From positions 25,379-89,378 of the forward strand of contig JAUIAO010000020.1 of the NCBI GenBank assembly GCA_030425425.1: a stretch of 64,000 bases of DNA, written 5' to 3'. This document shows positions 17,037 through 26,116 of the stretch, in pieces (within the stretch, counting starts at the first letter, position 1; the number at the start of each line of letters is the position of its first letter). The translations under genes were made by a program, and so were the position numbers. Origin of the DNA: Bacteroidia bacterium. GTDB taxonomy: Bacteria; Bacteroidota; Bacteroidia; Cytophagales; Cyclobacteriaceae. The notes under the pieces were generated by a model. It had not been told where the DNA came from, searched no databases, and saw only the letters and a list, made by a program, of their open reading frames with translations.

Positions 17037-17280
17037 CCAACATGTCTGATTTGAGGAAAAAACGAGTAAACTCTTTTTCCCTTTCGCCGAGCTGAGTACT
17101 CCATTCATTAGTTTCCAATATTTTGGATTCACCATAATATCGTTTGATTTCTTTCCAATCCTGAATATTTCCCCGTTCCAAAACACGCTCAATGACGATT
17201 TTGTATGAATTGTCATAGTTGAATGTTTCAAGGTCATATTCCCAAAGTAGATGGTTCGGTATGTTGGGTCTATCTGCCAT
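17026..17280 (-). CDS. Small partner protein of the AbiEii-type nucleotidyltransferase
   Basis: An 84-residue protein, MADRPNIPNHLLWEYDL at the start, with WKEIKRYYG and an acidic-basic C-terminus. It resembles the short proteins (DUF6922-like, from memory) that precede AbiEii-type enzymes in Bacteroidota. It overlaps the enzyme gene by 11 bases and lies upstream, the position usually held by the antitoxin or substrate-specificity partner. Whether it neutralises the enzyme is inference. It follows ttcA by 33 bases in the same direction, so it may share that promoter. Confidence 0.75.
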   Translation of the reverse strand: MADRPNIPNHLLWEYDLETFNYDNSYKIVIERVLERGNIQDWKEIKRYYGESKILETNEWSTQLGEREKEFTRFFLKSDMLDVA

Positions 17281-17313
17281 TAATGGATTTTCTTATAAAG
17301 TTAATTAACTACT

Positions 17314-18102
17314 TCAAACCGACGAAGCAATTTCTCCTTTCCAAAGCTCTGGTTTGAGCAAGAATTCTGTGTCCGGGTTTCTAAGCGCATTGAGAATGCT
17401 GGATTTTATTTGTGGATTGTTTTGCTGAAGATCCGTAACTAGACTTTTGATGTATTGGCGTTTCATACCGTCTTGAGATCCACACAGGTTACAGGGCACT
17501 ATTGGCCAATTATTGGCTTCTGCAAATTCTGCTAGATATTTTTCTTCTATGGCATATAGGGGCCGTATGATGTTTATTCCTTCTTTGTCAGTTTTGTAAT
17601 GAGGTGCCATACTCGCCAGCTGTCCAGAGTAGAATGCATTCATCAGGAAAGTTTCTATCAAATCATCCAGGTGATGGCCCAAGGCGACTTTATTACAATT
17701 CATCTTGGCTGCCAGATCATAAAGCACGCCTCTTCTCAGTCTGCTACAAAGAGAACAATAGGTATTGGCTCCTTTGATTTTATCAATGACAATAGAGTAA
17801 GTATCACGCTTTTCGATATGATGAGGGACATTCCAATCCTTGAAAAGTGCAGGTAAAATATGATCTGGAAACCCAGGCTGACCCTGATCCAGATTGACGG
17901 CTAAAATTTCAAAGTGAATCGGGGCTTTTTGCTGAAACAGCTGCAGAAAATGTAGTAGGTTGAGGCTGTCTTTGCCACCACTTACGGCGATCATGACTTT
18001 GTCACCTTTTTCTATCATATTGAAATCAGCGATGGCTTTGCCAATTTCCTTATTGATTTTGTTGAATGTCTTTGTGATCGTTTCTGTCATTTCTGGCTCC
18101 AT
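17314..18102 (-). CDS. ttcA: tRNA 2-thiocytidine(32) synthetase-like PP-loop ATPase
   Basis: About 262 residues. The PP-loop AVSGGKDSLNLLHFL is near residue 40, and the two Cys pairs that bind the iron-sulfur cluster in TtcA are present: CSLCSRLRRG and CNLCGSQ. GHHLDDLIETFLMN is the further conserved block. TtcA adds sulfur to cytidine 32 of certain tRNAs. Three starts are possible (18129, 18102, 18090); 18102 or 18090 fits the usual length better, since the 18129 form adds MFFPYLRSE. The AbiEii-type pair lies directly downstream. Confidence 0.88.
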   Translation of the reverse strand: MEPEMTETITKTFNKINKEIGKAIADFNMIEKGDKVMIAVSGGKDSLNLLHFLQLFQQKAPIHFEILAVNLDQGQPGFPDHILPALFKDWNVPHHIEKRDTYSIVIDKIKGANTYCSLCSRLRRGVLYDLAAKMNCNKVALGHHLDDLIETFLMNAFYSGQLASMAPHYKTDKEGINIIRPLYAIEEKYLAEFAEANNWPIVPCNLCGSQDGMKRQYIKSLVTDLQQNNPQIKSSILNALRNPDTEFLLKPELWKGEIASSV

Positions 18103-18209
18103 TTCTGACCGCAAATATGGGAAGAACATGGCCTATGGCAATCTTGGCGATAAAAAAATCCGCACCGGCAAGAAGCCAGATGCGGACTTAACAGATTACA
18201 GTAGAAAAG

Positions 18210-19478
18210 TTATTTAAATCTTACCTCGTATTGTAAAACCACTAATCCTTCGTGATGATCAGATTCTATCTGGTCTCCATTCTTGATGAATATTGGTCTG
18301 TTTTGATAGCCGAGGGTGATTTTCGATTGATGACTATTAAGTAGGTAATTGACTCCAAATTCATTCCAAATCATTGGGTCATCCAATGCTTCAAACAATC
18401 CAAGTTCGTAAATAAAGTATGGCTGCAAACCTACTTTTTCTCCTTTGTCATTTTCAAAAGGAATCAAAAGACCTGCATGCCCGAGTAGGATTTCGCCTGT
18501 GCCCACAGTAGGGAAGGAGTTACCTTTTCCATTGAATGAAGCTGAAGCATTACTTCCATTGGCGGCATTATTGGCACCAATATTTCGGATGAAATTTGGC
18601 CCAAGATCGTGATGGATATAAGCAGCGGAAAACGTCCAGGTCTTTCCAGAGGAATGAGTTCGTTCGTAAAACAAATCCAATGCAAAAGAAATCGCATCGT
18701 GTGTCAGTGTATCACCTGCATTATCTACAGTTCCGGTTGACTTGGTTTGATACCAAAAACCGGTTCCAATATTGAAAAGCTGCTTTTTGCCATGATATGT
18801 CCATGGAGCAAAGGCAGATCCTTGGCTTTCCATGTCCAAAAACTGATATTTCACATAAGCAGAAGTGTGTATGGCATTGGCGTCATTGATAAACGAAGCA
18901 TTTTCGCCCAATTTGATTTTCGAAGGATCTACGCTGAAGGGTTTCGCAACGAGTACTCTATAGTCCACTTTGTTGATCTGACCTTTCAGGGCAACTCCCA
19001 TTCTCCTGAAAAAGTCATCTTGTTGATTCAGAAATGGGGTTCCGGCGTAGTTGGTGTCAGTGCCAATTCCGCTAAATGTAGAGGGGGAAGCCCATCTTGT
19101 AAGTCCCACAAAAGCATGTTTTCCTGCTACCAGTGTTAGGTACTTATTCACATCATATTCGATGTAGGCATCCAATAGTTTTGGTGGAATATCCTTTTTA
19201 CTGATATCATTCGGGTTTAGGTTGTTATTTCCCAGCTGTATATGATATCTCAGATGCTCCGTTGCGGATCCTTTTACGCCAAGCCTGTAACGCCTGATCG
19301 AAAAATCCCACGCGTAGTTTTCCGCTTCACCGTTGATCGTAGAGCCAGGGTTGAGTGAAGTATATCTAGACCACATCTCCAGATTGCCATAAAAGCTAAA
19401 TGGCTTATTCTGGGCATGGACCCTAATGCTTAATAAGGTGACAATAAAAATTGTCAGTAATTGTTTTGAGTAGTTCAT
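18210..19478 (-). CDS. Outer-membrane porin, OprO/OprP-like
   Basis: A 422-residue protein with a signal peptide (MNYSKQLLTIFIVTLLSIRVHAQ) and a beta-barrel pattern of alternating residues to the end, finishing in the hydrophobic VLQYEVRFK. The start FYGNLEMWSRYTS and the block RYRLGVKGSATEHLRYHIQLG fit the phosphate-selective porin O/P family as found in Bacteroidota. It is the last of four genes in one direction (transporter 22777, kinase, receiver, porin), 36 bases after the receiver gene, so it likely supplies the outer-membrane step for the same substrate. Confidence 0.8.
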   Translation of the reverse strand: MNYSKQLLTIFIVTLLSIRVHAQNKPFSFYGNLEMWSRYTSLNPGSTINGEAENYAWDFSIRRYRLGVKGSATEHLRYHIQLGNNNLNPNDISKKDIPPKLLDAYIEYDVNKYLTLVAGKHAFVGLTRWASPSTFSGIGTDTNYAGTPFLNQQDDFFRRMGVALKGQINKVDYRVLVAKPFSVDPSKIKLGENASFINDANAIHTSAYVKYQFLDMESQGSAFAPWTYHGKKQLFNIGTGFWYQTKSTGTVDNAGDTLTHDAISFALDLFYERTHSSGKTWTFSAAYIHHDLGPNFIRNIGANNAANGSNASASFNGKGNSFPTVGTGEILLGHAGLLIPFENDKGEKVGLQPYFIYELGLFEALDDPMIWNEFGVNYLLNSHQSKITLGYQNRPIFIKNGDQIESDHHEGLVVLQYEVRFK

Positions 19479-19514
19479 AATCCAACTAATTGATAAAGTG
19501 TATTGGGGTGTTGG

Positions 19515-19997
19515 TTATGTTGTTTTTCTGAGATTGGTCAATAGGGTGTTTTGGTCAATTACATCCGTCAGTTTCTGATAGTCCAGACCTTTTGCAAGTA
19601 AGAACTTTGTAATCAGCACCTTAATGGTTTCATGCAGTGCTTCTTTCTTCCACGGTTTTTCAATGTAATTGTCCAGGTGAGCTGTATTGATCGCCTCGAT
19701 GGTGTCTTTGTGTGTAGCCTGCCCGGTCAATAATACCGTCCTGGTCTGATCAAATCGTCCATCTTCTCTAAGTTTTTTCAATAGATCAACACCAGAGTTT
19801 TTTGGCATTACCTGATCTGTCACCAATACAGCAACATGATCGCCTTCACTATCCACTGATTCGATCACGTCCCATGCTTCATCTGCTGATTCGCATTCTT
19901 CTATGTGGAGGTGAGATTCAAACAATTCGAGATCTTCGGTGAGAGCATTGAGCACCTCACGCTGATCATCTACGCAAATGATATATAGTTTGTCCAT
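19515..19997 (-). CDS. Receiver-domain response regulator without output domain
   Basis: A 160-residue protein made of one receiver domain plus a short C-terminal tail. Acidic pair CVDDQ at residues 10-11, phospho-acceptor Asp61 in LVTDQVMP, Thr in LLTGQAT and Lys in IEKPW are all in place. The ~35-residue tail (KGLDYQKLTDVIDQNTLL) has no DNA-binding motif. The stop of the kinase gene (20000) is two bases from its start, so the pair is cotranscribed. With no output domain it must act through protein contact, for example on the kinase or the transporter, or as a phosphate sink. Confidence 0.9.
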   Translation of the reverse strand: MDKLYIICVDDQREVLNALTEDLELFESHLHIEECESADEAWDVIESVDSEGDHVAVLVTDQVMPKNSGVDLLKKLREDGRFDQTRTVLLTGQATHKDTIEAINTAHLDNYIEKPWKKEALHETIKVLITKFLLAKGLDYQKLTDVIDQNTLLTNLRKTT

Positions 19998-19999
19998 GA

Positions 20000-21349
20000 T
20001 TATGCGATTAAGGGTATTTTGACAATAAATTCTGTTTTTCCGGGTTCACTATTGACTGATATGGCACCATCATGCTCAGTAACAATCCGCTGAACAATGG
20101 AGAGTCCCAGGCCTAACCCAAAATTGAGACCTCCCACTTTCGTGGTAAAGCTGGGTTCGAATATTTGCTGAATGATGTTCTGGGGAATGCCAGGTCCATT
20201 ATCAGTAATTTTAATTACAATATTTTCATTTTGTTGTTCTGATTCTATCCTAATGATTGGGTCAGGAGTTTTGGCAGTCAGCATGGCTTCTATGCCATTT
20301 TTGACGATATTGATCCACACCTGCACCAATTGCCCAAAACAAGCTTCTGTAGCTGGTAAATTTTCATCCAGAGAAATCTCTGTCTGAACTCTTTTAGTCA
20401 GGTTTCTCAAGATTACAAGAGCTTCATCAATGGTATTGTTAATACTCACATCTTTTGCCCATTCGTGTTCTGAAACACCTAGTTGTTTCACTGATCGCAC
20501 TACATGTGTGGAATGTTTGGCAGCAATCTGAATATCGTGAATGGTACATCCCATTTCCCAATACTGATAGATTTTCTCAGCAAGAGAAGGTTCTTTTTTG
20601 AGTAGTTTTTTTACTTCTTCAGGATTGATTCCCGTTTTGGAAAGCTTTCTGATCTGAGCACTACTCAGTCCTTTGATAGACTCGAAATGCTTTCTGTTTT
20701 TTCGGGCATCCTCACTGCTCACTTCCTGTCCCTGTTTCAGACCAAATTCATAATACTGATTCAGCTGCTCCTGCTGGTGGTCGTATACACATCCGGTGAT
20801 GAATCCGCTCAATCTCTCCAGACCTCCATCTATCACACCTATGGAGTTATTCAACTCATGTGCCAGTCCAGCTGCCATTTGTCCGAGAGTAGCCATTTTT
20901 TCAGCTTTAAGGAGTCGCTGTGTGTCGTTGTGCTTTTCCTGTGCCATCTGCTTGGCAAAATTCTGTCGGGTAGACAATTCATTGACCAATAGTGAGGTGA
21001 AAAAAGGAGCCAGTTGGTTCATTTCTTCATCCGTGTGGCTTTGGAATTCTTTATCGTAATAAAAAACTTCAGAGTCTTCCGTGGCGACAACTTTTGAATA
21101 GCTGTGATGACCAGCTGAAAAATAGCTGTATACTCCCAGAAATTTATTTTCTGTCGCCTCGAAAATCGGGTAGTTCTCCATGGTTTTGTCTTTCAAATAC
21201 CCCTGAAGACTTCCCTTGGTGACCAGAAACAATCTGGTGTTTACCTGATTTTGATTGATCAGAATTTCTCCTTTTTTGAGGTTAATTTTCTTTTCCTCAT
21301 CAGAGAAGTATTCCTTCTTTACAAACGCAAAGCTTATTCGTTCATTCAT
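20000..21349 (-). CDS. Soluble sensor histidine kinase with N-terminal cyclic-nucleotide-binding-like domain
   Basis: A 449-residue protein without membrane segments. Residues ~12-130 have the Crp/cNMP-binding fold pattern (LKKGEILINQNQVNTRLFLVTKGSLQGYL). The H-box is MAAGLAHELNN with His164; the ATPase domain shows NGIEAM (N box), DNGPGIP (G1) and GLGLGLSIVQRI (G2). Between them sits an unusually long helical insert (residues ~185-290). It begins nine bases after the stop of the transporter gene and is followed by the receiver gene after two bases. The cNMP domain probably senses a small molecule, or the state of the transporter, in the cytoplasm; this is inference. Confidence 0.88.
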   Translation of the reverse strand: MNERISFAFVKKEYFSDEEKKINLKKGEILINQNQVNTRLFLVTKGSLQGYLKDKTMENYPIFEATENKFLGVYSYFSAGHHSYSKVVATEDSEVFYYDKEFQSHTDEEMNQLAPFFTSLLVNELSTRQNFAKQMAQEKHNDTQRLLKAEKMATLGQMAAGLAHELNNSIGVIDGGLERLSGFITGCVYDHQQEQLNQYYEFGLKQGQEVSSEDARKNRKHFESIKGLSSAQIRKLSKTGINPEEVKKLLKKEPSLAEKIYQYWEMGCTIHDIQIAAKHSTHVVRSVKQLGVSEHEWAKDVSINNTIDEALVILRNLTKRVQTEISLDENLPATEACFGQLVQVWINIVKNGIEAMLTAKTPDPIIRIESEQQNENIVIKITDNGPGIPQNIIQQIFEPSFTTKVGGLNFGLGLGLSIVQRIVTEHDGAISVNSEPGKTEFIVKIPLIA

Positions 21350-21358
21350 AGCTGTGGA

Positions 21359-22777
21359 TTAAAAGAATCCAATGATGTTCAGCACATACATGGTCAGGTA
21401 ATTGAGCAAAAGCCCTATTATGGTTACAATAATTCCAGACTTGGCCATGTGCTTGGTTTCTACCCCTCCTGTGGCAAAAGCCAGGGCATTTGGTGGTGTA
21501 CTGATTGGCAATGCCATACTGATAGAACAAGAGACTGTCACTACAAGAATGATCATTTTGTTGCCTCCAAATGCCTCCAGACTAGAGAGTGATGTGCCCA
21601 ATGCAGCGACCAAAGGCAATAATAAGTTGGCAGTAGCCGTATGAGACATGAAATTGGCCATCATCATAGCCACTACTGTAACCAGTAAAATGATTACCAT
21701 AGGAGAATAGGTGTCAAACGGTATCACAGAGATCAAACGCTCAGCAAGGCCTGATCCTTCTAAGCCTAATCCAAGAGCTATACCACCGGAAACTAACCAT
21801 AACACGTCCCAGCTGATATTTTTGAGATCATTTTTATTGATAATGTCCAATGCTGAGAAAACTGCCACAGGAAGCATGGCCACTATGTAAGAGTTCATGC
21901 CGTGAAGGAAATCTGTTAACCAGAGAATGATGGTAAGTGCGAAAGTGGCGTACACGATATAGGCTTTTCTGTTTTTGAGCCATGATCCTTTGATGTTGAG
22001 TTTGATTTTATCTGTCTTGATCGGGAAAAAGACTAATAAAACTCCCCAAGCCACAAACAATAAGATCACCACATAAGGCACTGCAAAACTCATCCACTGT
22101 CCAAATGAAATATAGCTATCACCAACCAGGTATTTCAATGCAACAGCATTCGGAGGAGTACCGATCGGAGTGCCGATTCCACCTACATTGGCCGCAAAAG
22201 GAATAGCTAATGTGAACGCAATTCTTCCTTTGTCTCCGGGTAAGAATACAGCCAATACAGGTGCCAGTATCGAAAGCATCATAGCCGTAGTAGCCGTATT
22301 ACTCATAAACATGGAGAATATGGCAGTAATGATCATGATGCCAAGCATCACCATTTTAGGATTTTCGCCGAAAGGTTTTAGAAAAACTCTGGCCAGGTTT
22401 TGATCCAGTCTGTACTTTGTTGCTGCCATAGCAAGAAAAAAGCCACCGAGGAATAGCAAAATGATCGGAGATGCAAAAGTGTGCATGATCACTTTATAGT
22501 CTACCAGATTTCCGAAAGTCTCAGGATCATTGGATGTGAGTATTGGTTTGAATCCTTTTGTGGAGATCATGAAGAGCTCCAAAAAGATGATCACTAATGA
22601 AGTAGCATAGATCGGAATAGGTTCAAGAATCCAGAATAGTGCGGCAAAGAAGAATATGGCAATGACTCTCTGCTCCACTATGGTTAATCCGTCGATTCCG
22701 AAAGATGATACTGGTAATAAAAGAATGATAACCGGAATACCGATTGAAATAATGAGTTTGATAAGTTTAGCTGACAT
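21359..22777 (-). CDS. SLC13/DASS-family sodium:anion symporter
   Basis: A 472-residue transporter with about 11 hydrophobic segments. DASS hallmarks are present twice: SNTATTAMMLSIL followed by GGIGTPIGTPPNAVALK in the first half and SHTATANLLLPLV followed by ALPISTPPNALAFATG in the second, the substrate/Na+ sites of citrate- and C4-dicarboxylate-type carriers. The substrate cannot be read from the sequence (dicarboxylate or sulfate are both possible). It is first in an operon with the cNMP-domain kinase, receiver and porin, and is preceded by a consensus promoter. Confidence 0.87.
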   Translation of the reverse strand: MSAKLIKLIISIGIPVIILLLPVSSFGIDGLTIVEQRVIAIFFFAALFWILEPIPIYATSLVIIFLELFMISTKGFKPILTSNDPETFGNLVDYKVIMHTFASPIILLFLGGFFLAMAATKYRLDQNLARVFLKPFGENPKMVMLGIMIITAIFSMFMSNTATTAMMLSILAPVLAVFLPGDKGRIAFTLAIPFAANVGGIGTPIGTPPNAVALKYLVGDSYISFGQWMSFAVPYVVILLFVAWGVLLVFFPIKTDKIKLNIKGSWLKNRKAYIVYATFALTIILWLTDFLHGMNSYIVAMLPVAVFSALDIINKNDLKNISWDVLWLVSGGIALGLGLEGSGLAERLISVIPFDTYSPMVIILLVTVVAMMMANFMSHTATANLLLPLVAALGTSLSSLEAFGGNKMIILVVTVSCSISMALPISTPPNALAFATGGVETKHMAKSGIIVTIIGLLLNYLTMYVLNIIGFF

Positions 22778-22800
22778 GTTTTATGAGTGATTTGCTGATG

Positions 22801-22828
22801 CAAAGGTATGATTACTGTCACTAAACAA
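22801..22828 (-). promoter_or_regulatory. Consensus promoter of the transporter-kinase-receiver-porin operon
   Basis: On the minus strand TTG (22828-22826), 17 bases, then TACCTTTG (22808-22801), a full match to TAnnTTTG, 23 bases before the ATG at 22777. Confidence 0.55.
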
Positions 22829-22885
22829 AGGCTGTTATATGAGCCTTGTTTCGATGATGTTTATCACCGACCTAGGTGGGTTTTG

Positions 22886-23887
22886 TCATTTCAAATTTTG
22901 ATATGAAATTTTCAATAAATCTAGCAATTCACTAATGGAATTGCAAACGTTTTCACCTGATTTTTGTAAAATATACCACTTTTCATTCCTTATGTCAATC
23001 TGAACGTCCGCTTTATTTTTTACCAAAAATCCATTTCTTTTCAATGCCTGAATCGTCCAGAATTTTTCTTTATCAGGGCCTGCAACACTGATGTTCCCTT
23101 TGGGCTTTCTGCTGTTTTCCACCGTTCCGTACATCATATCATATCCATAGCCTTCCAGATACAAAGTTTTTTCCAGAGATCCATCCAGAATGAGGTCTTC
23201 AGGTGTTCCAATTTTCACTTCCTCATTGAAGTTGAATAACCAGAGTTTATCTGAGAGCTGTGTGCTCACTTGCAGGTCATGTGTAGAGATCAAAACACCT
23301 TTTCCCTGATCAGCAATTTTTCTCAGCAGCATCATCACTTCTATTTTGTTATAGAGGTCGAGGTGAGCTGCAGGTTCATCCAAAATGATGAGGTCTGTTT
23401 CCTGTGCAAGAGCACGGGCGATCATCACTTTTTGTAGCTGTCCATCACTTAGCTCAAATATTTTGTGATTGGCCAGGTAGTTGATATGAGTTTCGTTGAT
23501 GGCCCATTCGATCACTTCCAGGTCTTTTTGATTCAATGTGCCCATCCAGCCGGAGTAAGGATGGCGGCCTATGGCTATCAATTCTAATACGGTAAGATTC
23601 TGAGCATAGGGTTTTTCTGTGAGTACCACACTCATGGAGCGGGCCATTTCATTTTTACTCAGTGCTGATATTTTTTGATTTTGGATGAACACTTCTCCGC
23701 CGAGAGCAGGTATCAATCCAGAAATAGTTTTGATGAATGTCGATTTTCCTACGCCATTTTGCCCCATCAGGGAAATAGTCTCACCTTTAGCAATGCTCAG
23801 TGACAAATCTTGCTGCAAGATTTTGGTGCCAGCACTTTGCGAGTAGCCTATTGTGAGTGATTTGGTTTCGAGTAGCCCAGACATCAA
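22886..23887 (-). CDS. btuD: Cobalamin/iron-chelate ABC transporter ATPase (BtuD-like)
   Basis: A 333-residue ATPase with Walker A MGQNGVGKST, signature ELSDGQLQKVMIARAL and Walker B LIILDEP followed by AAHLDL, as in FecE/BtuD proteins. The family is usually about 250 residues; here an extra C-terminal ~80 residues (from GTVENSRKPKGNISV to the end) occur, with no known motif. Its start overlaps the permease stop by four bases, third in a btuF-btuC-btuD order. Assignment to vitamin B12 rests on the neighbouring cobalamin riboswitch and BtuB-like receptor; haem or siderophore transport would look similar. Confidence 0.85.
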   Translation of the reverse strand: MMSGLLETKSLTIGYSQSAGTKILQQDLSLSIAKGETISLMGQNGVGKSTFIKTISGLIPALGGEVFIQNQKISALSKNEMARSMSVVLTEKPYAQNLTVLELIAIGRHPYSGWMGTLNQKDLEVIEWAINETHINYLANHKIFELSDGQLQKVMIARALAQETDLIILDEPAAHLDLYNKIEVMMLLRKIADQGKGVLISTHDLQVSTQLSDKLWLFNFNEEVKIGTPEDLILDGSLEKTLYLEGYGYDMMYGTVENSRKPKGNISVAGPDKEKFWTIQALKRNGFLVKNKADVQIDIRNEKWYILQKSGENVCNSISELLDLLKISYQNLK

Positions 23888-24942
23888 TAGGTGTAGTTAA
23901 GATTTCGTTTTCTAATGAGGAGGTAGATCACAAAAGGAGCTCCGAAAAGTGCCGTGACCGAGTTGATTGGTAAAGTAGCTTCCATCCCCGGTAACTGGGC
24001 GATTGTGTCAAAAATCAACATCAAAGTGGCACCGAAGATCATTACCAAAGGTGTAAGTAATAAATGATTGGTAGTGTTAAAGAGCATTCGGGTCAGATGG
24101 GGAAGTGCGATACCGAAAAAGGCAATCGGCCCACAAAATGCAGTCACCGTTCCAGCTAACACGGCCGTGTTCAAAATGATTAATAGTCTGTTCTTTTTGA
24201 TATTCACTCCCAGGCTGATGGCATAATTCTCTCCAAGGAGTAGAGCGTTTAGTGGTTTGGACAGTAAGATTGAACTGATTAGTCCTATAAAAATGATCGG
24301 AATGAATATAGATAATTCATTCCAGCTTAAGCTCCCCAGGCTGCCAAACGACCAAATCACATAAGCCTGAATGTTTTCTGCCTGACTGAAGAATTGCAGT
24401 ATGCTGACGAGCGCACCTGAGGCTGCTCCGAACATAAGCCCAATAATCAGTAGTGTGACACTGTCTTTTATTTTGGTAGCGGCAAGAGAGATAATTCCTA
24501 AAACCATTCCAGAGCCGATAGCGGCAGCAACTACCAGCAACCAACTTCTCCCGATTCCACTCATGTCTAAAATACCACCGAAATAAAATCCCAAAAAAAT
24601 GGCAATTGCTACGCCTAGTCCTGCTCCCGAGCTGATGCCAAGTACATATGGCCCAGCCAAAGGGTTCCTGAAAAGCGTTTGCATTTGTAACCCGCTCACG
24701 CTTAAAGCAGCACCAACCAATATAGCCGTGATGGCCTTTGGAAAACGAAAATTACTCAGGATCATGTCCCATGAATCAGATCCTGCTGTTCCTGAGATTA
24801 GATATTGTGCAAGACCTTCTGGGCTAATACTTACCGAGCCCAGGCTGACACTGATGATCAAAAACAGAAACAACAGCCCTGTTAAGATTAGAAATAGTTT
24901 TTTCCATTTGCTTTTCGATTCTTCTAAAAATTGACTGATCAT
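23884..24942 (-). CDS. btuC: FecCD/BtuC-type permease
   Basis: A 352-residue protein with about ten hydrophobic helices. LQTLFRNPLAGPYVLGISSGAGLG is the conserved FecCD/BtuC block, GPIAFFGIALPHLTRML the second, and the C-terminus ends INSVTALFGAPFVIYLLIRK, typical of the family. It overlaps its neighbours by four bases on both sides (ATGA type), so the three genes are translationally coupled. It forms the membrane channel for the substrate delivered by the lipoprotein encoded upstream. Confidence 0.9.
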   Translation of the reverse strand: MISQFLEESKSKWKKLFLILTGLLFLFLIISVSLGSVSISPEGLAQYLISGTAGSDSWDMILSNFRFPKAITAILVGAALSVSGLQMQTLFRNPLAGPYVLGISSGAGLGVAIAIFLGFYFGGILDMSGIGRSWLLVVAAAIGSGMVLGIISLAATKIKDSVTLLIIGLMFGAASGALVSILQFFSQAENIQAYVIWSFGSLGSLSWNELSIFIPIIFIGLISSILLSKPLNALLLGENYAISLGVNIKKNRLLIILNTAVLAGTVTAFCGPIAFFGIALPHLTRMLFNTTNHLLLTPLVMIFGATLMLIFDTIAQLPGMEATLPINSVTALFGAPFVIYLLIRKRNLNYTY

Positions 24943-26018
24943 TTTAGCTTTTGGAAATAATAAGTTTCATAATCTGGTAAAAGCTCAGGATGGAGGATTT
25001 TGATGAAATCTGCCAAAACAATATCTGGCCTTGCATAACCAGATTCGAAAAAGTCATAGCCGCCAGACGGGCTTATTCTTTTATTATAACTGTAAATTTT
25101 TTGGTTTTTGAATGCTGCAAATTCCATGTACCTTTTATCCTGATTGGCTAATTCATTCAACGAATTAAAAGTACTGGTTCCAATCCAATAGTCCGCCGCA
25201 TGCGCCTTATCAAACACGGATTCAAAACTAATCTCTAACCATCCACCTGTGGAATCTTCTTTCCACAGATAATCTCCACCGGCATCATTGTAGAATTCTG
25301 CTGCCCAGTTTTGTCCTCCCGGCAAATACCAAACGTCTCCATACATGACCCCACTAAAAATTGTTGGTTTTTTGTCGGCTTGATTTGCCAGGTGTTTAAG
25401 AGAATCATAGCGCAAGTTGATAGCATTGAAAATCGAATCCGCAAGATCTTCTCTGTGAAAAAACGTCCCAAAAAACTTGATCCATTCTGCTCTTCCTAAT
25501 GCTGAGCTTTCTAAATAGTCTGAATTGTAAATCACAGGGATACCTGCTTCTTGAATCTTGTCTAAAGTTGTAGACTCTTTTCCCATGTCAAAAGCAAATA
25601 CAAGGTCAGGATCCAGAGCAATCAGTAGTTCAAGATTCATATTCCCGTCAGGCCCCAGATCGTTAACCTTTCCCTGATCAATAAGCTTTCTGATTTTGTG
25701 CGAGCTTACATATTGCGTATTTGGGAAGCCGACAAGGGTATTTTCTACACCGAGTAGTTCGAGGTATGGAAGGTGGGTTGTTGACGTCACTATTACACGC
25801 TTTGGCGCTTCCGGAATTTTATAATTGATTGGTTTTTTTGCTCCGGGCCATGGCTCAGTAACTCTCACACCATCAGAGGTATATTGGAATTTCCTGGCGA
25901 ATTCGGTTTTTAAAGTCGGTGCAAAGGAGATTTGTGAGTCTTTTTTCTCTGGCGTAGTACATCCAAAGACTAGATTAATTATTAGAATGAATTGCGTAGT
26001 TATTTTTAAGGTGCTCAT
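24939..26018 (-). CDS. btuF: Periplasmic substrate-binding lipoprotein (BtuF/FepB-like)
   Basis: A 359-residue protein with a lipoprotein signal (ILIINLVFGCTTPE). The binding-protein fold is shown by RVIVTSTTHLPYLELLG at the N-lobe and LELLIALDPDLVFAF in the inter-lobe strand; the C-lobe ends KILHPELLPD, usual for BtuF-like proteins. It is first of the btuFCD-like operon. Only 98 bases separate its start from that of the divergent Uma2 gene and no riboswitch is in that gap, unlike the receptor gene on the plus strand. Cobalamin is the likely but unproven ligand. Confidence 0.85.
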   Translation of the reverse strand: MSTLKITTQFILIINLVFGCTTPEKKDSQISFAPTLKTEFARKFQYTSDGVRVTEPWPGAKKPINYKIPEAPKRVIVTSTTHLPYLELLGVENTLVGFPNTQYVSSHKIRKLIDQGKVNDLGPDGNMNLELLIALDPDLVFAFDMGKESTTLDKIQEAGIPVIYNSDYLESSALGRAEWIKFFGTFFHREDLADSIFNAINLRYDSLKHLANQADKKPTIFSGVMYGDVWYLPGGQNWAAEFYNDAGGDYLWKEDSTGGWLEISFESVFDKAHAADYWIGTSTFNSLNELANQDKRYMEFAAFKNQKIYSYNKRISPSGGYDFFESGYARPDIVLADFIKILHPELLPDYETYYFQKLK

Positions 26019-26070
26019 GAAATCTAAATCAGAATCAAAGTTGAGGAAAATTTGTTAAAGCATTGGTTGT

Positions 26071-26101
26071 TTGTGCCTATGTCTCAAACATTGTATTTTT
26101 G
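26071..26101 (+). promoter_or_regulatory. Consensus Bacteroidota promoter of the Uma2-like gene
   Basis: TTG at 26071-26073, 20 bases, TATTTTTG at 26094-26101. It ends 15 bases before the ATG at 26117, which rules out the in-frame codon at 26063 as the start. Confidence 0.65.
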
Positions 26102-26116
26102 AATAAAGACAATTCC

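Noticed and set aside
17037..17237. Longer N-terminus for the AbiEii-type nucleotidyltransferase
   Set aside because: The extra 67 codons are the out-of-frame reading of the partner gene; the conserved enzyme start is the ATG at 17036.
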